A stretch of DNA of 16,919 nt from Strigomonas culicis (Eukaryota > Euglenozoa > Kinetoplastea > Trypanosomatida > Trypanosomatidae): assembly GCA_000482145.1 (NCBI GenBank), contig AUXH01000423.1, forward strand, positions 1-16,919, given 5' to 3'. Shown one piece after another: positions 1-6,104 of the stretch. Position numbers and translations under genes: made by a program. Position 1 is the first letter of the stretch. Each line of letters begins with the position of its first letter. The notes beneath the pieces are model-generated. The model saw only the letters and a program-made list of their open reading frames with translations, did no database searches and was not told the origin of the DNA.

Positions 1-961
1 TGCCGCCGCACAGCGCGTCCAGGATGGCCATCGTGGTCACGAAGCGCGTGCCCGACATGGCGCTCTTGGAGATGGACACGGCAATGGTCGAGACGATCAT
101 GCCGAAGGGCGCGCTGACGGAGAAGACGAGGGCGAGAATGTACTCCAGCTTGCCCCCGAAGCTGGCGTCCACCAGACGCGAGCCGAGGGCCATGCCCTCG
201 AACAGCTGGTGGAAGAAGAGCGCGACGAGCAGCGGCTTGAGCTCCGTGTTGGTCGTCAGGCCCACCGTGATGCCCACGAAGACGCTGTGGAGCGTCACGC
301 CGAACTCCATGCAGACGGCGGAGATGACGCGCCGAATGTGCCCCATGTCGGCGGGCGGCATGACGAAGAGGTGCTGGTGGCCGTGTCCCTCGTGGTGGTC
401 GTGCGCGTCAGACGAGCTGCGAGAGGACCCTGCGCGTCGCGGGGTGACGGATTGACCAGTAGCAGAGTCATCCATTGTGCCGTCCTGTTCCTCTCCACCC
501 CCACCTAAGAGCGGGTGTGCTTCTGGAGTGTCTTCAATCACAACATGATGGTCCTGTTCATGCGAGTGCCTACCCACTTGCATCCAGCGCTCCGCTGTTG
601 CGGCCATCTCCTGATCGAGGGTTTGCATAAGCAGCGCGGCAATGAGAGCAAACAGAAAGTGGTAGGCGCTGTAGTTCTTGAAGGCATCGGCAATGCACTC
701 CTCCTCAAATTTCTCCGATGCTTCGTGAATCATATGAATGCAAGACACAGACAGCAACACACCTGTGGCTGCGTTCTTTCCAATGGCGAAGACGAAGGGG
801 TTCTCGCGCAGAAAGCGCACATACTTGGTGACGAGCGGCAGCGCGCAGCCCGCGAACGCGGAGAAGAGGATGACGAAGATCCCGAACACGTGTATGCCGA
901 CCGTGTAGGACCCTTTCAGACCATCGCACAGGGTCGATGTCTCAGAGGTGGAATCGGACAT
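1..961 (-). CDS. LIT1: ZIP-family metal transporter, LIT1-like (3' end cut off by the window)
   Basis: Translation from the ATG at 959-961 gives 320 residues that run open off the left edge, so the C-terminal end is missing. ZIP proteins move zinc, iron or similar divalent metals into the cytosol. Visible hydrophobic segments lie at about residues 20-43, 56-77, 99-113, 211-235, 241-258 and 274-297. Family signatures are present: the HSVFVG motif (His225) in the fourth membrane segment, HQLFEG (His251, Glu255) in the fifth, and an IHEA element (His79-Glu80) in the second. Between segments three and four is a long loop, about residues 115-205, rich in His near 187-197, a usual feature of ZIP metal-binding loops. 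It is the last gene of the visible array, 256 bases after the J-protein gene. In Leishmania the plasma-membrane ferrous iron transporter LIT1 is the best-known member with these features. Iron versus zinc specificity cannot be read from sequence, so the LIT1 name is provisional; the ZIP assignment is firm. Confidence 0.9.
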   Translation of the reverse strand, partial: MSDSTSETSTLCDGLKGSYTVGIHVFGIFVILFSAFAGCALPLVTKYVRFLRENPFVFAIGKNAATGVLLSVSCIHMIHEASEKFEEECIADAFKNYSAYHFLFALIAALLMQTLDQEMAATAERWMQVGRHSHEQDHHVVIEDTPEAHPLLGGGGEEQDGTMDDSATGQSVTPRRAGSSRSSSDAHDHHEGHGHQHLFVMPPADMGHIRRVISAVCMEFGVTLHSVFVGITVGLTTNTELKPLLVALFFHQLFEGMALGSRLVDASFGGKLEYILALVFSVSAPFGMIVSTIAVSISKSAMSGTRFVTTMAILDALCGG

Positions 962-1023
962 GATAGCGGTGGATTTGGGGATAGAGTTGATTATGCACTG
1001 TTGCAGCTTAATAGTGTGCTTTG

Positions 1024-1068
1024 CTTTGCAGTGGAAGGTGAGTCGCAAATAGGGAGGAGTAGGAAGCC
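1024..1068 (-). promoter_or_regulatory. predicted spliced-leader acceptor for the ZIP gene
   Basis: On the minus strand a pyrimidine-rich run (GGCTTCCTACTCCTCCC, about 1052-1068, then a second C/T-rich block) is followed by the first AG at 1024-1025. This would leave a 5' leader of 62 bases before the ATG at 961. Further AGs follow within 20 bases, so the exact site may vary. Confidence 0.5.
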
Positions 1069-1217
1069 GTAGATGAGGTCACACATACACAGTAATAAAA
1101 GGAGCAACGTGTGGTATGCTCGATGGCATTAAAAGAAAGAAAAACTGCAGGTAAAAGGAAATACGAAAGGGTTGGTACTATATTGTGCCGAGAGATGGCG
1201 ACAGTGTCAGAGCGCAC

Positions 1218-1814
1218 TTATTTGCGGGAAAAGGGGTCCACTGTCTGATCAAAAGACGAGGCGGAAGATGTGGTTTCATTCTCCGCATGAGCGAATGATG
1301 TCCACTGCACTTCGTTGCCATCGTCTGCATGAACGGAATCTGTAGGGGCACTCTCGTCATGCTGTAATGCGTGAACTTTGTTGGATGCACGCTTAGATGA
1401 CCATAACATGGCAAAGCGGATGAAAACAAACAAAAAGCATGTGATCATCACAATTTTTAAAACGACCTCCGTTTGGCCGGAAACGTAGCCGTCCTTCGTG
1501 GACCCTGGCTGCTCGTAGACGTACATGCGCATCTTGGGGTCCCAGCCGTACGGTCCGTTATCGGCACCCGAACGCTGGGCTTCCGCAGTCGGCTTCCACT
1601 TGCCATCCTTCACGGCCTCATATGCCTCGTGAACTGCATTGAAGCGCTCTGCATTGCCCTCGGGGCCTGTGTCGGGGTGGTACTTGAGGACGAGACGGTG
1701 ATAGGCGCTCTTGATCTCCTTTTTGGAAGCAGCTGGAGTGATGCCCAGTATCTTGTATGGGTCAAAGGGGCCTTTACCTACACTGCATAGAAACAATGGG
1801 CATCGCCTGAACAT
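1218..1814 (-). CDS. small J-domain (DnaJ-like, type III) protein with one membrane segment
   Basis: 198 residues starting at the ATG at 1812-1814. A J domain spans about residues 17-70 (FDPYKILG, then helix II and the HPD tripeptide at 46-48, then FNAVHEAYEAV), so it should be able to stimulate the ATPase of an Hsp70 partner. There is no Gly/Phe region or zinc-finger domain, which places it in the heterogeneous type III class. Residues about 116-138 form a single hydrophobic membrane-spanning segment followed by a basic WSSKRASNK stretch. The last 60 residues are acidic and Ser/Thr-rich with no recognisable domain. The short Arg-containing N-terminus (MFRRCPLFLC) could be a minimal mitochondrial targeting sequence, but that is inference. 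The layout resembles membrane-anchored J proteins of mitochondria or ER that present their J domain to a local Hsp70. Its client is unknown. Confidence 0.88.
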   Translation of the reverse strand: MFRRCPLFLCSVGKGPFDPYKILGITPAASKKEIKSAYHRLVLKYHPDTGPEGNAERFNAVHEAYEAVKDGKWKPTAEAQRSGADNGPYGWDPKMRMYVYEQPGSTKDGYVSGQTEVVLKIVMITCFLFVFIRFAMLWSSKRASNKVHALQHDESAPTDSVHADDGNEVQWTSFAHAENETTSSASSFDQTVDPFSRK

Positions 1815-1909
1815 GGGTACGTAGTATCACCCTTTTAAAGCAAATAATACTGAATGTAATAAATGCAACGAAATAAGTGTAATTAGTTTGGCTGGAAGTG
1901 CAGGAACGC

Positions 1910-1923
1910 CTGAAAAAAAAAAA
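1910..1923 (-). promoter_or_regulatory. predicted spliced-leader acceptor for the J-protein gene
   Basis: On the minus strand an uninterrupted run of 11 T (1913-1923) is followed directly by CAG, with the AG at 1910-1911. This is a textbook acceptor and would leave a 95-base 5' leader before the ATG at 1814. Confidence 0.7.
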
Positions 1924-2083
1924 CATAATGAAAGAATGGCAAGGAGGCAGAGATTCAATTAAAACAAGAGAAGGCACTTACTTGACTGTGAGTGACACCG
2001 TTGATGGTGATGGTGTCTTGCGTCGTCTATCCTGATGTGGAAAACAGTTACGATTCTCTTTCCCCTCTCTTCGTTTTTGTCTC

Positions 2084-2590
2084 TTACGACACACAAAGAG
2101 CAGGAGGGAATATCAGAAAAGGAGATATGGCGGTAATAAACAGCTCAAGCAGGTTACCTATACGACCGTCCAGCACAGCATTCGCCAGCAGCTTCCCAGT
2201 ATCACAGGAGTGTATTCTCCACGCACTGAGTGAGAGTTCTTCACAGAAGCAGTAACTCACCAGCGGTACCGTCTTTGGCCCATCTTCACCTGGAGCGGAG
2301 TGAAGAAAGTGCAAATCAGGAAAGAGCCTTGACAAGATTGGTGCGTCCAACACGGTGGTGGTTGAAAAGCACAGTTGTGGTTGTGAATAAAAGGTGTCGT
2401 ACACAATATAAAAGGTGATCCAGCAGTCGACAGCAAGCGATTGACTCTTCACACTTGCAACACCCTCAAGCCAGCTCGTTTTTTGCTGCAGAGAATCCTG
2501 TCGACCCTTGAGCATCCAACCGGAGTTACCCTTGTGGTATATCACACTCGCCCATTCGTCAAACTCTCTTTGTGTACAGCTGAAGCTCAT
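2084..2590 (-). CDS. ATG10: ATG10-like autophagy E2 conjugating enzyme
   Basis: 168 residues from the ATG at 2588-2590. The protein shows the Atg3/Atg10 E2 plan. A central strand pair (about 56-75, WITFYIVYDTFYSQPQLCF) matches the conserved 'Y-x-V-x-Y-x-x-x-Y-x-x-P' core. A PxL-x-FLH stretch is at 91-97. The catalytic-cysteine element WRIHSCDT has Cys129 in the position of the family's HPCxT motif. A final hydrophobic ISPFLIFPPALCVS segment matches the tail of other Atg10 proteins. ATG10 transfers ATG12 from the E1-like ATG7 to ATG5; the resulting conjugate promotes attachment of ATG8 to phosphatidylethanolamine. The family's usual Pro before the catalytic Cys is replaced by Ser. Length agrees with short protist ATG10 proteins and is smaller than human ATG10 (about 220). 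ATG3 is the alternative, but the protein lacks ATG3's long acidic insert and its handle region. Confidence 0.75.
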   Translation of the reverse strand: MSFSCTQREFDEWASVIYHKGNSGWMLKGRQDSLQQKTSWLEGVASVKSQSLAVDCWITFYIVYDTFYSQPQLCFSTTTVLDAPILSRLFPDLHFLHSAPGEDGPKTVPLVSYCFCEELSLSAWRIHSCDTGKLLANAVLDGRIGNLLELFITAISPFLIFPPALCVS

Positions 2591-2623
2591 GTTACGTGTA
2601 TTCCTTGTTGTGGTGTTATGTTT

Positions 2624-2661
2624 CTTTTGCAGATACGAAAAAGTGAAAAGAAAGAGGAACC
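2624..2661 (-). promoter_or_regulatory. predicted spliced-leader acceptor for ATG10
   Basis: On the minus strand a pyrimidine tract (CCTCTTTCTTTTCACTTTTT, about 2639-2658) is followed by the first AG at 2624-2625. The predicted 5' leader is 33 bases. No in-frame ATG lies between this AG and 2590, which supports the chosen start. Confidence 0.6.
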
Positions 2662-2817
2662 GAATGAAAACATAATATGCATGGCCACAAATGTCATGGT
2701 ACCCTCGTGAAGGCGAAAGAGGAACCTATCTAGAGGGAGAAGGAAAAAAAGAATAAAAAAACGTTGAAGGAACAATAGCCACAGTGTATTATTGGTAAAC
2801 CTTGTTTTTTTTTTGAT

Positions 2818-2841
2818 ATTATTATTATTATTATTATTATT
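2818..2841. repeat. (ATT)8 microsatellite
   Basis: Eight perfect ATT units in the spacer upstream of ATG10, preceded by a run of 10 T at 2805-2814. On the transcribed strand this reads AAT repeats followed by poly(A). It lies about 160 bases before the ATG10 pyrimidine tract. Confidence 0.95.
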
Positions 2842-2950
2842 CTTATAAGAATCAAGAACTCGCGAAAAGGAGAACACAAGAAAAGAAAGCTCCTCATACT
2901 CAAAAAGAGTTCTACGAAATAAGAATACTCAAAGTGTGCACGGCTCAACG

Positions 2951-2998
2951 GGTGTACCTTTTTACTTCAATTAAAACAGGTGAAGTAAAAGGATCACC
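2951..2998. repeat. imperfect inverted repeat (16-bp stem, 11-base loop)
   Basis: Arms 2951-2969 and 2981-2998. The ten bases at 2960-2969 (TTTTACTTCA) pair perfectly with 2981-2990. After one bulged T (2959), CC at 2957-2958 pairs with GG at 2991-2992, then there are A.A and T.T mismatches, and GGTG at 2951-2954 pairs with CACC at 2995-2998. The loop is 2970-2980. It sits in the 3' UTR of the coiled-coil gene, 166 bases past the stop codon, so in RNA it would form a 3' UTR hairpin. It is not a bacterial-type terminator. Function is unknown. Confidence 0.85.
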
Positions 2999-3163
2999 AA
3001 TCAGTCAAACAACAAAAAGATGTCCCAATTGAATCTAAATGGTAATAAAAAACGGAACAACAACAACAAAAAAACACAGATTTAGAAAGCGTCGTAGAGC
3101 CAATCGGAGAGGAGAGTACATGCAGAGTTATGAGAGGCTTTCTTTTCTCCGTCACTCTCTTTT

Positions 3164-5440
3164 CTAGCAGCATCCGTCCGTCTTCTTCTTCTTTTCGGGC
3201 TCCTTGTGTGTGACTTCAATCTTCTTCTCAACCTGAGTTGCCTTACTCTGCTGCTCTGCCACCCGCTTTGCCGCGGCCACCTCGCGCGCGCTCGTTTCGA
3301 CGACTTCCTGTGCCTTCTTTTCCGCCGCATCGCGTGCCTTCTTCTCCGCCTGAAGCTGCTTCTCCAAGTCACCAATCCTTTGCTGAAGCTTGCTCGTATC
3401 TTCCGCACCACCGACCGCACGCTCCACCTCCGTGATGGGCTTTTCCTTGCGCTCTTGTGCCTTGGTTTCCGTCTTCTCTAGCTCGCGCTGCAGACGGTCG
3501 ACCTGGTCCTGGAGTTCTTTGGCCTGGCGCTGCGCGGCCACGCGAGCAGCGTCCCCGTCACGGTGCATCTTGAACAATTCCGTGTATTTTTCCTTGAGAT
3601 CCTTGTTCTCTTGCTTCGTTTCCTCTATTTTGGTCTTCTCACCCGCGGTTGTGTTTTTCTTCTCCGCCAATCGCAGCTGCTCTTGCAGGCGAAGAATTTC
3701 TTGGTGGAGCTTCTCCACCTCCGCGGCGGACGGCGCCTCCTTCACTTGCAGGACGGGGCGACGAACAGCACCTTCGCCGGGAGCCGCCTTGCGTATGGAA
3801 CGGGGAGTCTTGTGCGGCACGGTGCCCTCTCTCGGGGTGTGCGGGACGCTGCCGTGCTCCTTTAGCCGGGCACAGTATGCCTTCAGCGCCTCCAGTTCGC
3901 GTTCGTGGTTCTCGCACAGCTGCTGGTTGTGGCGGAGCGCCTTTGCAAGCTGGGAGCGAGTCTCCCCCAGCTCCCGCCGAAGGCGCTCCAGCTCGTCGTT
4001 CGGTGATTGGCACCTCACAGCCTGCGCCGCAAGATCCTCAAAGCGCGCACGCGCCTCCCGCTCCTCGCGGAGCATGTCTTGCGACTTTTGGAGCGCGTTC
4101 CTCAGGCGCTGCAGCTGCTCCTCATCGGCCTTTTTGACGCGCTCAACGTCGCGCAATTGACGCTGCAGCTCCTCGGCACGCTTCCGCTCGCCATCAGCGC
4201 CAGAACGGAAACTATCGTACTCCTTCGGGGCGCGCGCGTTGGCATCCTTTTCCTTCTGGAGAGCATCGCGCAGACGCTGGGTCTCGCCCTCTGCCTTTTC
4301 GCGAGCCGCCTTTTCACGTGCGAGTTCCCCTTGTGCCCGTTTCGCCTCCTCGACCGCAGCCTGCGCCTTGTTGTCCTTGTTCTGCGCTGCCGTGTCTGCG
4401 TTCTTGCCCTTCTTCCCGGCCTCCTTGAGCTCGGCGTCCTTCGCGGCAAGATCCTTCTGAAGCTGCGCGACGCGGCCCTGTTCCTGCTTGAGCGCCCGCT
4501 GAGCGTCTTTCAGCTGACTGGACGCCGCGTTACCATCTTGGAGAGCGCGCTGCTTCGCCTCGTCCTTCGCCACCGCAAGCGATTTGGAAGCCCCCTTCTC
4601 GACCGAAAGAGCTTCCAGTTGACGCCGGAGGTCATCAATTTCCTTTTGACGCTGGTTGACAGCACTGAGAGCCGCATTCTTTTCATTCTTATAATTTACG
4701 AGCTCCTTTTCCTGGTCCGCAAGCCGCCCCTGCAGATGGTCAAGCTGCTGCCGGAGGTCGTTGGCCGAACCCTGATTGTTTGTTTCAGCGGTCCTTCGTG
4801 CCCCACGCTCCTGAGCGAGCTGGCGCTGCAGCTCCTCATTCTCTTTGCGCAGCTTTTCCTCTTGGGCGCGGGCGTCGTCGGCAAGACGCCGTGCGTTTTC
4901 AGCGACCGCCAACGCTTCAGCCTTTGCTGCAGACTCCCTGTCTGCCGTGCGGGGAGCCTCTCCAGCGTCTTGATGGCTCTGGCGTCGTGCGACGATGGCT
5001 TCTTCCCCCTTCCTCCTGAGATCAGCGACACCGAGGCGGCGGCGCACGCTGTCCTCCGATGCGCGCCTCATGGCCAGATCGGAGACGGACTTGTCGTGCT
5101 CCGCTTCCTCCGCCTCGCGTTGCAGCAGCTCCGCGATTTCCTGCTCCGTCATGTACTTGAGGCGCTCGGAGCGCTCATAGGCGCGAAACTCGATCCAGCC
5201 GTCGTGCTCTTCACGGAGGATTTTAGAGCGCGCCGCACGCTCACGTTCTTCCTGCATGTAGCGGATAACGCGCTGCTTGCGCAGAAACTCATCCAGCGTC
5301 TGGCCGTCGTCGCGAACGCTGGAGCGCCGGCTTGCCCGCCCGCTGTACCGGGAGCTGCCGAGGCTGTTGCGACGGCTCCTGCCGGTGAGCAGTTCGGAGC
5401 GAGACTGCTCCGGTGTGCCATAGTCTTCATTACCGGACAT
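3164..5440 (-). CDS. long coiled-coil protein ending in a polybasic stretch and Cys-Cys
   Basis: 758 residues from the ATG at 5438-5440; I do not recognise a named family. Residues 13-45 are Ser/Arg-rich and look like a phosphorylated, disordered head. Residues about 47-137 form a charged helical region (LDEFLRKQ to RRRLGV) that looks more conserved than simple coiled coil. Heptad-rich, Glu/Lys/Arg/Gln/Ala-rich coiled coil spans about 160-530. A Pro-containing hinge at 531-565 holds two near-identical sites, VPHTPR and VPHKTPR (Thr535 and Thr545, each followed by Pro-Arg). Coiled coil resumes at 572-740. The tail is KEPEKKKKTDGCC, ending at the TAG stop at 3164-3166. A C-terminal Cys-Cys after a basic patch is the pattern of double geranylgeranylation on Rab GTPases, or it could be palmitoylated, so membrane attachment of a long rod is plausible by inference. 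There are no membrane segments and no motor, ATPase or FHA domain. Its role may be structural (cytoskeletal, tether or golgin-like). Confidence 0.85.
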   Translation of the reverse strand: MSGNEDYGTPEQSRSELLTGRSRRNSLGSSRYSGRASRRSSVRDDGQTLDEFLRKQRVIRYMQEERERAARSKILREEHDGWIEFRAYERSERLKYMTEQEIAELLQREAEEAEHDKSVSDLAMRRASEDSVRRRLGVADLRRKGEEAIVARRQSHQDAGEAPRTADRESAAKAEALAVAENARRLADDARAQEEKLRKENEELQRQLAQERGARRTAETNNQGSANDLRQQLDHLQGRLADQEKELVNYKNEKNAALSAVNQRQKEIDDLRRQLEALSVEKGASKSLAVAKDEAKQRALQDGNAASSQLKDAQRALKQEQGRVAQLQKDLAAKDAELKEAGKKGKNADTAAQNKDNKAQAAVEEAKRAQGELAREKAAREKAEGETQRLRDALQKEKDANARAPKEYDSFRSGADGERKRAEELQRQLRDVERVKKADEEQLQRLRNALQKSQDMLREEREARARFEDLAAQAVRCQSPNDELERLRRELGETRSQLAKALRHNQQLCENHERELEALKAYCARLKEHGSVPHTPREGTVPHKTPRSIRKAAPGEGAVRRPVLQVKEAPSAAEVEKLHQEILRLQEQLRLAEKKNTTAGEKTKIEETKQENKDLKEKYTELFKMHRDGDAARVAAQRQAKELQDQVDRLQRELEKTETKAQERKEKPITEVERAVGGAEDTSKLQQRIGDLEKQLQAEKKARDAAEKKAQEVVETSAREVAAAKRVAEQQSKATQVEKKIEVTHKEPEKKKKTDGCC

Positions 5441-5486
5441 GGTAGTACAGTCTTTGTGGGTGGAAGGAGCGAACGAGCTGCGATAT

Positions 5487-5500
5487 CTACAAATTTGTAG
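5487..5500. repeat. 14-bp perfect palindrome CTACAAATTTGTAG
   Basis: CTACAAATTTGTAG is its own reverse complement. It lies 47 bases upstream of the coiled-coil gene's ATG, inside or next to the predicted 5' leader, and contains one of the candidate acceptor AGs (5487-5488 on the minus strand). Confidence 0.9.
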
Positions 5501-5515
5501 TGTAGGACAGATTAT

Positions 5516-5535
5516 CTATCCGGAGAAGAGGAGTT
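5516..5535 (-). promoter_or_regulatory. possible spliced-leader acceptor for the coiled-coil gene
   Basis: On the minus strand the tract CTAACTCCTCTTCTCCGG is followed by AG at 5516-5517. Two later AGs (5487-5488 and 5478-5479) are also possible. Leaders would be about 75, 46 or 37 bases. No ATG intervenes in frame, so the start at 5440 is unaffected. Confidence 0.4.
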
Positions 5536-5658
5536 AGAATGTGTGTACGAAACCGAAAGAAGAATTAATTATTATGACCAAAAAAAAAAACAGAGGACGA
5601 GGAAAAAAAAATAGATGTCTAGAAAAAAAGAGTCTGAAATTATTGATTATATATTAAT

Positions 5659-5682
<24 letters not shown>
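5659..5682. repeat. (TA)12 microsatellite
   Basis: Twelve perfect TA units in the spacer between the methyltransferase and coiled-coil genes, flanked by further AT-rich sequence (ATATTAAT just before it). Likely length-variable between isolates. Confidence 0.95.
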
Positions 5683-5689
<7 letters not shown>

Positions 5690-6104
5690 CCAGTGGTAGC
5701 AACGACAGACAAAAAAAATGTAGAGAGAACGGTGCAGGACCACAGTAGTTGATTTCCTCTTTTCTATTAAAGAAAGCAAAAGCGAAGTATCGAAGTATGA
5801 GCTTCAAAGAGGAGAAGAGAGAGAAAAAAAAAACTGTAGACAAGAATGTTGTATCGGGACACTGAAAAATGCCAATACAATGAATGAATCGAAGCACAAG
5901 GTTTCATCTACGCACCTGTATTGTTGTTGCAGTTTCATTCCTTTTCATTTGTATAACAACTTAAGACGTGTAAAGTACCGATGTAAATCGATGAGTAATA
6001 ATAATCAATAAATGAATTAATAAATATATATCAAAAAGAAATGCTCAAGCAACGTGTGGGTATAAATGCGTGGGCAAAGGAAAGGGGAGAAGAGAAGAGG
6101 AAGC

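Larger units (their letters stand above)
2591..3163. other. 573-base spacer between the coiled-coil gene and ATG10
   Basis: No credible coding region on either strand. Reading with transcription it contains the 3' UTR of the coiled-coil gene with an imperfect hairpin (2951-2998), a run of 10 T on the printed strand (2805-2814), an ATT microsatellite (2818-2841), and the pyrimidine tract and AG used for ATG10. Short ORFs in it are low-complexity Phe/Ile/Asn runs arising from these repeats. Confidence 0.7.
5441..6104. other. 664-base spacer between the methyltransferase and the coiled-coil gene
   Basis: A+T-rich, no credible gene on either strand. It holds the 3' UTR of the methyltransferase gene, several runs of A on the printed strand (for example 5580-5590 and 5825-5833), a (TA)12 microsatellite, and the 14-bp palindrome. 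Translations through it are low complexity. Confidence 0.7.

Noticed and set aside
1996..2023. GACACC/GGTGTC inverted pair near the J-protein and ATG10 spacer
   Set aside because: Only six pairs around a 12-base loop in GT-rich sequence; expected by chance.
2951..2998. Hairpin considered as a transcription terminator or tRNA/snRNA gene
   Set aside because: No convergent or strand-switch context, no box A/B or tRNA cloverleaf, and it lies inside a co-directional gene array.
4007..5500. 497-codon open frame on the plus strand, antisense to the coiled-coil gene
   Set aside because: It is the mirror of a Glu/Lys/Arg/Gln-rich coiled-coil coding region, whose complementary codons read as Leu/Phe/Ala/Ser with few stops. 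Every other gene is on the minus strand, and the minus-strand protein has clear heptads.
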